64,000 nucleotides of DNA from Guadua angustifolia (lineage: Eukaryota > Streptophyta > Magnoliopsida > Poales > Poaceae): contig JAYEVE010000673.1 in assembly GCA_036346375.1 (NCBI GenBank), positions 26,590 to 90,589 of the forward strand, in the 5' to 3' direction. The notes under the pieces were generated by a model that saw nothing but the letters and a program-made list of their open reading frames with translations, was not told where the DNA came from and searched no databases. Within the stretch, counting starts at the first letter, position 1; every line of letters starts with the position of its first letter. This document shows, one piece after another, positions 34,541 through 44,790 of this stretch. The position numbers and the translations under genes are program-made.

Positions 34541-36024
34541 TGAAAGCATCTAGGCCCCCATATGATTAAGGGTTTTGGTAATTAATGACAATCAAGGTTA
34601 AATGACTAACTATGTTTGCGTAAGTAAGTTGAAAACAGGTAAAACTACTCTTCTATCGACATTGGAATGTCTCAAGTTCAAAGATGGAAGGAATACGCAC
34701 AAAAGAAGCTAAAGAAGTGAAGGTATAAAACTTAGATGTATTTTCTAGTATTTTCACCGATCTCGGAGTTGGGAAAAAGATCGGATTTTTAGGATAGTAG
34801 CCGTACTATTAAGGGGGACTTGATATGGGTCTTTGAATTTTGAAAGTGCATAAGATATGGCTCAATTCATCATTCATATACTCGTGCATTCAAGAGTTAA
34901 TACAAAATCTGGAAAATCCTCTCGAGGTCCAAGACTCTGCGTCATCAAGCGGTAGTACCGCATTCTTGATACTACCGGGTTTTGTTGGCGGTAGCTAAAT
35001 TCGAGAACGATAATTCTCGCTTTCTTAGAACCCCGAGGTAAGCACTATCAAGATGGTCGAGCGGTAATACTGCTGAATCTTGATACTACCGCACAATAGT
35101 TGGCGGTAGCTTTTTTCCAAAGGCAATTGTTTTTCCGGTCAAGGTGCGCAGATTACCGCACCCATGGCTGATAACGTACCACATATAAAATCATTTATGT
35201 GACTCGCCACGTGTCGTTAAACTGTTCGTTATAGCCGTTCTATTAGTCTTGCGGTACTACCGCCCATAGAGGGGTAAGAGTAACGCCTTAAGCAAATTCG
35301 GCAGAAAAAGTAGAAAACGGCTAGTTTGAGTGGGTGGGGGTTATAAATACCCCCCCACCTGTGCTAGGGCAAGGTTGATCACTCCATTGAATACATTCTA
35401 AGCCCTAGCAACTCTCTCCATTCATTAGAGCATTGAATTCTTGATTCTAGAGTGTTGGAGAGAAGAATTGAGTGCATTTGCATTAGTGAGCCATATTGTG
35501 TGCACTCTTGAGGTTCAAGCCCACGTCAAGTTTGTTACTCTTGGAGGTTGCCGCCTCCTAGACGGCTTGGAGGCGTGAGGCTCCGGTGATCTTCACAAAG
35601 GAGGTTGTCTCAAGACCAGGCGGTTGTGAAGGCACTGGCTCGCCTACGGAGAGCGGGAAGAGTTATCACTAGTGATCGGGAAGGCTCAAGCAAGTGGAGC
35701 CGGCTTGAAGTGTTTCAAGTCACCTCAACGTGGAGTAGGGAGACCAAGCAAGTCTCGAGACCATGGGATAAAATTTGCGTGTTCATCCTTGTGGTTTGCA
35801 TAGTCTACACTCTTACATTGTCTCTAGTAAATTGATCATCATTGTGTTGCTTGTGTTGCCATTGATATATTGAGTAGAAATTTTAGTTGGTAGTCACTAA
35901 AATTGCTAGACATTGATATTGCCATACTTGTCAATTGTGCTTGATAATATTAATCTTGACTAGTGTAATAGAAAATTTTAGAAAAGCCTATTCACCCCCC
36001 CTCTAGGCTCATCCTCGATCTTCA
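34541..36024 (+). repeat. Copia 3' LTR
   Basis: Begins TGAAAGCATCTAGGCCCCCA and ends GATCTTCA. Near-identical to the 5' LTR at both ends but clearly different in the middle 400 bp. Confidence 0.92.
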
Positions 36025-36346
36025 AACGGTCGTCAGGATATCTTGTTGAATCCATCTTCCTCTTCCTCGTCTTCTTCATCGTCTTCCTCGCTAATCGCTT
36101 CAACTTCGCCATGGTTGGTCCAACGGTATAGTTTGGCATGAAACATCTCATGATCAAATGGTTCATAACTTGCCATCATTTAGGAGTGCTCCTTCTCGTT
36201 CTTGCAATCTACACACGGACAACATATGAAGTCGCTCGAGGCAAAATGCAACGATCGTGATCGAGAAAAGCACTGACGCTATCAATAAACTCTCTCGAGC
36301 GACGGTCCGCATTGTACATCCATTACCGATTCATCTCTACACCAAG
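36025..36346 (-). pseudogene. CACTA Tnp2 (TnpD) N-terminus with transposase-associated domain
   Basis: Minus strand from about 36346: MNR, a stop (TAA) where the family has another residue, then WMYNADRRSREFIDSVSAFL, the start of the transposase-associated domain. After a one-base shift DFICCPCVDCKNEKEHS supplies the Cys-rich metal-binding part, followed by FHAKLYRWTNHG and an acidic Glu/Asp stretch. The early stop and shift disable the start of the transposase. The frame continues at 24520 on the other side of the Copia element. Confidence 0.83.
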
Positions 36347-36960
36347 TTATAATTTCATTAAAAATTGTAACAAATTTCGTTACAAAAATTATAACCTAAC
36401 TTATAGTTATATTTAAAAATCTAAAGCTCACAGCCACTTAAACCCAACAAAAAAACCTCCACCTACACCGTCATCCAATTAAAGACCTACCTTTCTAATT
36501 ATTTTGTATCCTTTCCTACCTTTGTAATTATTTTTTATCCTTCTACATGTTTTTCTATTTTATTTCATACACCAATAATTACTTCCTTGCAATATTGTGA
36601 TATTTAAGATTCTAAAGTTAACAACCACCTAGATCTAAAGCTTCCAATCACCTTTACCTTGTGTAATGTTATATTTTGAACTAGATCTCCACCCTACATC
36701 TTCATACAACAATAAAAACAAGCATAGAAAATAAATTTTTGATCATGGTGATCTTGCTTAAAAAGTTCAAGATTTCTCCACATCCATTGAAAAAAATAGC
36801 AATCTCTAGGTGAGAAGGATGTTCACATGATGTTACTAACCTTGAAACACTTAATTTGAGCTAATCACCCCAAATTAAAAATTTGGACAACACCTCCCAA
36901 GAACGTGCTAGGCCGGCCCTTCTCTGTTCGATCGTACTCTCACTGCTCGTGGAGGAAGAA
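36347..36960 (-). other. CACTA noncoding region upstream of Tnp2
   Basis: AT-rich, no coding signal; it should hold the promoter and 5' UTR of the transposase gene. Confidence 0.5.
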
Positions 36961-36977
36961 GGGTTTAAATGCTCAAG

Positions 36978-37183
36978 GAGGGCTTCGAAGCGGTTTGAGA
37001 CACGAACCGCTCAATGTTTAGTTCTAGAAGCGGTTCTTGAAGCGGTTTGAGACAAGAACCGCTTTAGAATCGAACATTGAGCGGTTCGTGTCTCAAACCG
37101 CTCAAAGCCCTCTCGACTGCTGCTTACGAACCGCTTCTGGTGCGAACATTACAACGGGTTCGCACCAAACTGCTTCTAATAAG
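36978..37183. repeat. CACTA right subterminal motif array
   Basis: Repeated GAAGCGGTTTGAGACA(C/A)GAA and AACCGCT motifs in opposing pairs. The motif core matches the left array, but the spacer (TTTGAGACACG) differs from that of the left and internal arrays. Confidence 0.82.
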
Positions 37184-37213
37184 CCGGTTGTGATGCCCAG
37201 TACTCTAGTAGTG
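37184..37213 (-). repeat. CACTA terminal inverted repeat, right
   Basis: Reverse complement begins CACTACTAGAGTACTGGGCA, pairing with 2955-2984. Confidence 0.85.
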
Positions 37214-37365
37214 TGTTTCCAACAAGTAATACTATCATTATATAAGTGCATATCACCATGTGATCGAGGACTCAAGAATATGCGACAGTAGAGTTTCCAC
37301 TAGAAGGACTTATACATAATTATGTATATGTATGTACGCATGATCGATCAGGAAGAGGATGGTGA

Positions 37366-39747
37366 CTAGTCCCAGGCTTTGATGGCTTCGTCTTTGAGTG
37401 TCTCGTACAGCTCCTGAGCCACACCGAGGAGGAAATGGTCCGCACCATGTCGTGCGAGGAGCGAAACTGACACAGGAACACCCTTGTGCATGCCCAGAGG
37501 AATACTAACCTGCAGGCCCACGACAGATACTAGTGCTTACTCCATTATCAAGGTAGAATTAATCGGAAATTAACGGCCTGCAAGGTCTACGTACGTACCT
37601 GGCAAAACCCGGATAGCCCGGCGATCGAGAGCAGGGAAAATGCTCTTGCCCGGAAATTTTGCAGTGCAGCAGCCGCCATGCACAGCTCTGGTGGAGGGCC
37701 AGGAACTGTAGGGATTCCAAGGATTCCACGATCCTACACATTAACAGCTAAACTAGTGAATGAGAGAGAGAGAGAGAGAGCGCTGGGATCATGGTGGCTA
37801 CCGACCAATCACCTGAGCATGCATCATTATCTTGACGATTCTTTGTATTACCTGGACAAGAGCAGCAAGTGCAGACTTAAATTCAGTCCTTACAGCATGT
37901 AGATCCTCCATGTGTTCATCTCCTGATTCAATGGCCTCTTGCACTCGCTCTCGTATGCCAGGGCCTAGGTTAGGTTTTACGGTGTTAACCCACTCTGCAT
38001 GATTAGCTTTGAATTGAGACCTGAAATACATATTCACACTTTTTATCTCCTCATACTACATATGTAACTCTATCCAGTGCAAATCTTATCGATAGACAAT
38101 TTATAAAATGTTAATAAGTGCCAGACTACTACATTCCATCATGTTCATCTGTCTGAATTATGAACAAGATGGTGTGGTGTGCTAGAGGAAGGTGCAACTT
38201 TAAGCCATTTGCATTTCAGGGAGAATGCAATTAGATTGTGTGTCAATATTCTACAGTATTTAGTAGTAATTGGTAATATTACTTGTAACATTACAGAAAT
38301 ACTACTGCTTGGTCTGAATAAGTTGTAAGTGAAACCTTTGAAGGGAGCGCATGACATGTGAAATGACAGACAGAGCGGGTACAGAAGGTGCTTCTTCGCT
38401 TTCAGATAAGTCACAAATGAATTTTCCCATGCATGGAACATTGTCGGAGATGAAATCACCAAGGTTCCTATTGTCTACTGCCTGACCTGTCACCCCAAAA
38501 AAGAAGAAAAAGAGTATCCGCACTAGACAAGATTATTATATTCTACAAAGAAATAATCAGAACTTCTAGCTTTATGAGTTCACAGTACTACTTACTGCCA
38601 AATCTCCTAGCTACTGAAGCATTGAGAATTTGATAGGTCTGGTCGTTCAGACTAGAGCCTAAGATTTGGAAACAGTCAGCAGGAATTGTAACTTGAGTTG
38701 GTTGTTTGATGCTGTCAACAGGTAGCGGCAACAGCACGTTGGCTACACGAGACAATGTAGAGAGATCTCTGGCAAACCACCCTGTAGAATGAATGTCATA
38801 TATGTTGATAATCATCATCTGCATGAGTCTCAAGTAACACTAGCAGTAATAAGTCTTCATTTCTTAGCTCAAGTCAAGTAGTAGCTAGTTGTGTTGTAAT
38901 TTGACCAGCAATACTAGTAGTAATAATTAGAGGGAAGGTAACATCATATCCTTTTATATAATTTTTTACCAACAGTATCAAACATTTGCGCCATTGGAAT
39001 GACATTCTCTGTCGAAACCAGTCCATGGGAAGGGCGGAGTCCAAAAATGCCACAATAAGCAGCAGGTACTCTAACACTTCCACCGGTGTCCGTGCCTACA
39101 TCACATATACAGAGGGATTACCAAAAATTGACCAGAAACTAGATAGGACTAGGAATTAATTGATAAACGCAAGATGATGCAGAGGCAGATCACCGAGAGA
39201 GAAGTCCACAAGATTTGCGGCAACTGCGACGGCTGATCCACTGGAGGATCCTCCGGGAACTCTATCGGGGGCACACGGATTAGTTGGCGTGCCGTAATGA
39301 GCGTTCTCCCCGTTTATGCTGTAGGCCATCTCATCCATGACGGTCTTGCCGACGCTGGTGGCACCAGCGGCGAGCATAGCGAGGACGACAGGGGAGGTGG
39401 CAGCAGCAGGTGCGTGCGTCCTCGCCCAATCGGGGTTGCCGAACCCAGTGACATGGCCACTCGTGTCAAAGCTGCAAAGGACCTTATTAATTATGATATG
39501 AATACGATACGTCTTGGCCATTCTCAATCGCAAACACTGATTACGTGTGTGCATCAATTCATGCGCCTAGAGACCTAGAGCCAGAGAGAGGGGGGGGGGG
39601 TACATACATGTCCTTGACAGCAAAAGTAAGTCCGTGTAGGGGGAGCTGCTGCTGCTGCTGGTGATGGGAGGGAGGAGGAGGCAGCAGCACGAATTTCTCC
39701 ATGAAGGCGCCGTGCTCTCCACCTTTCACCGACATCGCTGCCTCCAT
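37366..39747 (-). CDS. AMI1: AMI1-type amidase (indole-3-acetamide hydrolase family), intact, 8 exons
   Basis: Exons on the minus strand: 39747-39608, 39471-39194, 39095-38970, 38781-38596, 38486-38336, 38020-37852, 37733-37599, 37509-37366. All introns are GT-AG, the phases agree and the sum is 1329 nt (442 aa plus stop). It is a full amidase-signature enzyme: Lys45 in FAVKDI, Ser122 in [14 protein letters not shown] and the nucleophile Ser146 in [12 protein letters not shown] form the Ser-cisSer-Lys triad. [32 protein letters not shown] and GWFARD are typical of plant AMI1. Arabidopsis AMI1 hydrolyses indole-3-acetamide to the auxin IAA; substrate here is inferred from similarity. There is no transit peptide, so the enzyme is probably cytosolic. 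An in-frame ATG at 39828 would add 27 residues, but similarity supports 39747. The N-terminus carries a His/Gln-rich insert (residues 28-34). Confidence 0.93.
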
Positions 39748-39960
39748 CGCCACCCTCTCTCTCTCTCTCTCTCTTCCCTGCTGAGGGCTCAGGTACACAC
39801 GGAGGGACAGGCACCTCACGGTCCTCACCTAATAATCTCGCTCCTGATGTGTGCATCTGCGTCGGGGAAGGAAAGGAAAGGGAGGGGATTGGTAGGAATA
39901 ATAATAATCTTGTCAGGATAGAATGAATAGCTGTTGGAGTGAAATTTTGGATTTCAGAGT
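39748..39960 (-). promoter_or_regulatory. AMI1 5' region with CT repeat
   Basis: A (CT)n run lies just upstream of the AMI1 ATG on the plus strand (GA on the coding strand), a common feature of plant 5' UTRs. No clear TATA box was found before the AT-rich repeat region begins. Confidence 0.4.
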
Positions 39961-41085
39961 AGGACGAGATTTAAACTGTCGACCGAATAAATTTTTTAAA
40001 AAATTTAAAATTGCTACAGTACTATTACAGTAATTTTGGTGATTTCAACGAAATTTCAGATAATTTCGGCGAAATTTCGGGTTTTTAATCCGGATTTTGA
40101 TGTTTTAGGGCCGGATTTGATCGGAATTAGTCCAATAACCCCTAAGAAAGTCATCTTACATAAAAATTTGTTGAAAAACTATTTTTTTAAGACATTTTAA
40201 AATTTGGACAGAAACACTGTCAGATTTTTAAAAAATTTTACAAGCTTGATAATGATTTGAAAATTTTATGATATCATTCTTAGTAGGTAGGATCATACAA
40301 AAAAAATTTCAAAATAATTGAACATCATTTTTTATCTTTAAAAAATCAAAAACAGAATAGACATAATTGGGACAGTAAACTTGTTAGATTTTTCTAAATT
40401 TTCTCGTGTGTGATAATTATCTAAAATTTTTATGACAGATTAATAATTTCCTCAGTACCATTTTATAAAATTTTCAAAAAATTTCAACTTTTTTTTTGGT
40501 CAATAAAATCTATCAATGTATTAAGCACTGAACTTAATTTGTTGTATTAGATTTCAAAACTCAAATAGAGAAAGAACATAAATGGCATTGTGCTTTGTAA
40601 GAATTTTATAAATTCACTGGAGGGTGATCATGATTTAAAATTTTTATGAGATATTAAGCATTTCCTTGTCACCCTTATGTAAAACTTTTAAAAAAATTAA
40701 ACCTTTTTTATTGCTAAACTAAATCTATGTATTGATCATCGGATTTTTATCAGAATGTAGCACTGTCAGAATTTTTAAAAATTATTTATGCATGATCATC
40801 ATCTAAAACCTTTACATAACCATTAATGCTACATCAGTACCATGCAAATTTTTTTTTAAAATTTTATAACATGGTTTGTATAATTTTTCATTTCGCTCAA
40901 GTTTGCTTGGTAAGCCTTTTAACAGATAGTAGTAATCGTTGAATTTTTAAAAATTCATGACATTTGATCATCATATGAAAATTTTATGAGAATATTATGG
41001 ATGTGTCAGGACCATCCAGCAAAATTTTCAAAATTTTATAACCTCGTTTGTTCTAATTTTCACTAGTAAATTTTTCGCGGTGTAA
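39961..41085. repeat. AT-rich degenerate tandem array (unit about 165-215 bp)
   Basis: GAAAATTTTATGA-like sequence followed by ATTTCC or GTGTCAGG recurs near 40257, 40427, 40640, 40812 and 40977, each near AATTTTTAAAAATT. One more copy lies at 42768. Copies are old and differ strongly. The region opens with AATTTCGGCGAAATTTCGGG at about 40060. It has no genes. Confidence 0.6.
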
Positions 41086-42330
41086 CACGCCGCGCGCGAC
41101 GTTTTTTCGTAGAAATTTTTCTCTTTTTTTCAGCGTCGTTTTTTTATTTTTGGAATCGTCGAAATAATGAGCGAAACGGTTGAAAGAACACAAAATTTTT
41201 CATAGCGTAACACGCCGCGCGTGTCGTTTTTTCGTAGGAAAATTTTCTTTTTTTTCGGCGGCGTCTTATTTCCTAAATCGTCGAAATAATGAGCGAAACT
41301 GGGAAAAAAATAGAGAGATAGAGTTGTAAAAATATCTATTTCGATGAATTGTTTGGAAAATATTAGAGACCGAGCTGAAGAATCGCGGCGGGGAAAAAGT
41401 CTAGAGGAAAAAGTGCCTTCTTTTGCCGAGTCTAACACTCTACGCGCTTACCGAGTAATAATACATGTTTTAAAAAATATTAGAGATTGATGAACGAAAC
41501 GGGGAAAAAAATAGAGAGATAGAGCTGTAGAAATATCTCTTTCGACGAATTATTTGGAAAATATCGGAGACCGAGTTGGAGAACCGCGGCGGGGAAAAAG
41601 TCTAGAGAAAAAAGGGTGAAAAATTATTAGAGATGACAATCTTCTTTTGCCGAGTCTAGAAATTTCTCTCTTTTTTTCGACGTCGTTTTTTTATTTTTTG
41701 AATTGTCGAAATAATGAGGAAAACGGCTGAAAGAACACAAAATTTTTCACGGCATAACACGTCGCGCTCGTCGTTTTTTCGAAGGAAAATTTTCTTTTTT
41801 TTCGGCGGCGTCTTATTTCCTAAATCGTCGAAATAATGAGTGAAACAGGGAAAAAATAGAGAGATAGAGCTATAAAAATATCTATTTCGATGAATTATTT
41901 GGAAAATATTGGAGACCGAGCTGAAGAACCGCGACAGGGAAAAAGCCTAGAGGGAAAAAGGTGAAAAATTATTAGAGGTGACAACCTTCTTTTGCCGAGT
42001 CAAACACTCTACGCGCTCACCGAGTAATAATATATGTTTTAAAAAATATTAGAGATCGATGAACGAAACGGGGAAAAAAATAGAAAGATAGAGCTGTAGA
42101 AATATCTCTTTCGATGAATTATTTGGAAAATATCGGAGACCGAGCTAGAGAACCGCGGCGGGGAAAAAATCTAGAGGAAAAAGGGTGAAAAATTATTAGA
42201 GATGACAACCTTCTTTTGCCGAGTCTAACACTCTAGGCGTTCACCGAGTAATAATACATGTTTTAAAAAAATATTAGAGATCGAGATGGAAAATCGAGTT
42301 GGGAAAAAAGTCTAGAGATAGAGCCGCACA
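41086..42330. repeat. Higher-order tandem repeat (about 547-bp unit with 200-bp subunits)
   Basis: CACG(C/T)CGCGC followed by TCGTTTTTTCG and GGAAAATTTTC begins units at 41211 and 41758, about 547 bp apart. Inside, a subunit with AATAGAGAGATAGAGCTGTA, AATATC(T)CTTTCGA and GACCGAGCTGGAGAACCGCG recurs near 41308, 41510, 41855 and 42080. CTCTACGCGCTCACCGAGTA recurs near 41430, 42005 and 42230. No protein is encoded. Confidence 0.8.
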
Positions 42331-43290
42331 GATATTTCTAGTGACGAAAACATTTTTTCCTGGGAAAAACGGAGAAAGGACCTAGACGTAAGGAGCAAGG
42401 ACCTGAATGTTATGTTTTTGGACCTGTCCGCTATCCTAAAAAAAATTAGAAAAGGACTTGTCCGCGATTTGAATTTAACGGGAGGTTCTTTCTGTAAAAT
42501 GGCGCACGAGGGACCCGAACGCGATTTTAGAGGAAAAAATCTTGCACTCACAAAAAATCGCGAAGGGCCTATTCGTAATTTATAAAAGGACTAAAACGTA
42601 ATTTTTTTAAGCCGAGCCGGCCGGCCAGCTCGGCTCAAACGTACGTGAGCTCACGAACTCTTCAGGATTTTAGGAGATGTATTATTTGGTTGAAACTTAC
42701 CGCTCAGCGTTTTACTAGGACAGTACCAATGTTTGAATTTTTAAAAATTCCACAGACCTGATAATCACTTGAAAATTTTATGAGAATATCTTTAATGTGT
42801 CAGGAACCTCCAAAAAAAAAATTCAAAATTTTTCGACATCGTTTGAACCATTTTTGATCAGTACAATTTCGGCGAAATTCGGGAAGTTTCGGTGCAAAAC
42901 GAACCGGATTTGAATTTTTCTTTTTGAATTTTGAACGGATTTCGGCCGAAAAGACAAAATTCAGCTGAAATTTTGAATTTCAAGCATGTCCGGTTTTTTT
43001 GCTAAAACGAAATTTTGAACCCTGCATGATACATCCACCCATACATACTCTGTATATTAGTAGACTAGAGCGGTTATGAGCATCGGGGCGGACATGTTTT
43101 CGTATGGATTGGTACCTTCTATTATATGGACCATATTGTTGTTATTTCAGTAATTTTCATCCTAGCTTTCTTTTATGTGCAATTAGAAGGATTACTGAAT
43201 GTGACGATAAACATAGGCGGAGGCGATTGCATGAAACATAAATTAGTTAGGTTTCATTTACAAATATTATGAAACAAATATGATTGTTAC
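42331..43290. other. Gene-free region right of the tandem array
   Basis: Mixed AT-rich DNA. 42720-42840 repeats the 40-41 kb unit, and 42865-43020 is rich in TTTCGG and GAAATTTTG-type words that resemble, partly in inverted form, the sequence at 39960-40090. This suggests the two ends of one old element, but no clean inverted repeat or target duplication could be fixed. Nothing is recognisable at 43030-43290. Confidence 0.4.
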
Positions 43291-43870
43291 CGGTTGGCGA
43301 TTCTTCGGACTCTTCTCCGGCGGGTCGAATTCGTAGTTGCGGCACATCCAATACCTCCTCTTCTAAGTTGGAATTTCCCAAAAATAGACAAGCCTACAAG
43401 GATCTCCGCACAGGCACATCGGTGGGACAACTCCGAAAGGTACGAAGAGGTCCTGGTACGCGATGTTGCGCGGCCACTCCGAAGCACTTCTTCTTTCGCC
43501 TTCCCCTTTCCCTTTCCACTCGCATGCCTCGGCATTTTCTCTCTTCTTTTCGTCCTTCCTTTCTCCCTTCGTTTCTTTGGCTGGATGATTGAAGAATTCG
43601 ATGATTAAACACAGTGCCGAATGATTGGTTAAATAGAGGGAAGAGCTGCTATCGCCATATGGTTGAGCGACAGGGGTGCGCGCCTCCCCTGTCGCCCAAC
43701 CATTCATCGATTTATTCCCTGTCGCCATTTCATCGGGCGACAGCCTCTGCCGCCATTTCACCGGCGATGTGCTTGTCGCCATTTGATCGGGCGACAGGAG
43801 GCCAGGGGGGGGTGATGTGGCCTCCTGTCGCCCGTTTATTTTGCTATTAGGCCCGGGCGACAGGGGTATA
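43291..43870. repeat. GC-rich segment with inverted GGCGACAGG / CCTGTCGCC array
   Basis: Between 43661 and 43870 the word GCGACAGG or its complement CCTGTCGC occurs about nine times in alternating orientation, for example CCTGTCGCCATTTCATCGGG followed by GGCGACAGC. The 43291-43612 part has a basic minus-strand frame (MPRHASGKGKGKAKEE) of unknown identity. Similar GGGCGACAGG motifs occur near plant-mobile-domain transposon genes in grasses as far as I recall; that link is weak. Confidence 0.6.
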
Positions 43871-44165
43871 TTTCTGTAATTTTTTTCGGTGGTATATTTT
43901 TGAAATTTTGAATAAAAAATGTATTATTAAAAAAAATTCCAAATCTGATCCATCTCACTTTACGAGTCACTAACAAGAACATAACATTGCAAAGCGCAAA
44001 AATAAAAAAAATACAGGAACAAAATCTGAAATGCACCTTCAACTCAATAGATTCTGTTTCCTATTCCTCATCAGAAGGATCATCAAAAGGGGCCTCATTT
44101 TGTTCATTTGCTACATGAGATTCCTACTCAGTAAACAAAATTTAGTTAGATCTACAGGCAAAATA
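43871..44165 (-). other. AT-rich spacer with a possible last exon on the minus strand
   Basis: On the minus strand 44125-44062 reads ESHVANEQNEAPFDDPSDEE then stop, an acidic tail that looks coding but was not identified. It could belong to a decayed transposon gene linked to the 43.3-43.9 kb segment. Confidence 0.25.
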
Positions 44166-44394
44166 TCTCTACTATTATAAAGCAGCAGTTGATGACGATC
44201 CGTTCTTCCACGGGCCCCACTCCTCAGCCCCAACCCCCCTCTCACTCAGCGCTCTCATTTACGCAGTGCCTCCTCGCCTCCCAGACTCTCGCTTCGTCTA
44301 ACGTGCTCACGGTTCCCCACCCCCCAACGCCCCACTCCCCACCTCCTCGCCCCCGCACTCGTTTCCCCCTCACGCCCGTAACCCCCAACCGTGC

Positions 44395-44790
44395 GCACCC
44401 TCAACGCCGACAAGTCGCTGTTCCAAACCTTCTGCACATTCTTCAAGAAGCCGTGGGAGATCACTAGCTCGTGGCGCTTCGCCGAAAGTACCGCAAAGAC
44501 GCCTTAGCGCCTCGAGTACCGCCGCCGCCCACCACTCGCCGACGACGCCCAAAAGGTCGTCGTGTTCACCGCCGACCCGGGACCGTGTACGATATCAAGT
44601 ACTACACGCGAGACCGCGCTGCGACCACCACTTTGTCGCGCCGCGACCACCTGTCGTCGTCGCCGCACCTCCTCCGTAAGCTCGATCTCGAGCGCTACAT
44701 GGCCGCCAACCAATTTGACCCCACCAAGGACTTCCCTGTCCCCTACGTCAGCACCGCCGTCGGCGGCGGCTACCAGAAGTGATCCAGGTG
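44395..44790 (+). pseudogene. Fragment of a small conserved plant protein gene
   Basis: One frame gives TVRTLNADKSLFQTFCTFFK and KPWEITSSW, then a TAG near 44505 and frame changes, then TVYDIKYYTRDRA and LERYMAANQFDPTKDFPVPY, STAVGGGYQK and a stop at 44782. The order and phrases look like one small conserved protein that I recall as a short, possibly organellar plant protein, but I cannot name it. Stops and shifts make it a pseudogene. It lies 0.8 kb upstream of the BSL fragment in the same orientation. Confidence 0.45.

Larger units (their letters stand above)
24528..36024 (+). mobile_element. Ty1/copia LTR retrotransposon, SIRE/Maximus-like, nested in CACTA Tnp2
   Basis: LTRs of 1469 and 1484 bp flank gag, protease, integrase, RT and RNase H in Copia order, with a tRNA-iMet type primer site and a polypurine tract. 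An extra ORF between pol and the 3' LTR, long LTRs and repeated GGGGGAG tracts are typical of the SIRE group. The target duplication is not exact: AACGT (24516-24520) seven bases left of the LTR compares with AACGG (36025-36029) on the right. Gag and the RT/RNase H half are intact; protease and integrase are broken. Confidence 0.92.
2955..37213 (-). mobile_element. CACTA (En/Spm) DNA transposon, degenerate, split by two nested LTR elements
   Basis: The left end reads CACTACAGTGGATCGGGCAT and the reverse complement of the right end reads CACTACTAGAGTACTGGGCA; both continue into a GGGCAT...ACAA(G/C)CGG block, giving an imperfect terminal inverted repeat of about 28 bp. Arrays of AAGCGGTT motifs in opposing pairs follow each end, as expected for CACTA subterminal regions. 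Both element genes, Transposase_24/Ulp1 and Tnp2, read on the minus strand. A Gypsy element (10956-23018) and a Copia element (24528-36024) interrupt the Tnp2 gene; without them the transposon is about 10.7 kb. The 3-bp flanks are TTT on the left and TGT on the right, so the target duplication is not exact. The coding regions contain stops and frameshifts, so the copy is probably not autonomous. Confidence 0.9.

Noticed and set aside
2952..37216. Exact 3-bp target duplication of the CACTA element
   Set aside because: The flanks are TTT and TGT; a shift by two bases on the right would give TTT, but the terminus would then no longer match.
39755..39775. (CT)n and G-run microsatellites near AMI1 as functional elements
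   Set aside because: Simple repeats of this length are common in plant 5' UTRs and introns; no further evidence.
41086..42330. CRISPR-like array
   Set aside because: Units are about 200 and 547 bp with no short repeat-spacer pattern, and the genome is eukaryotic.
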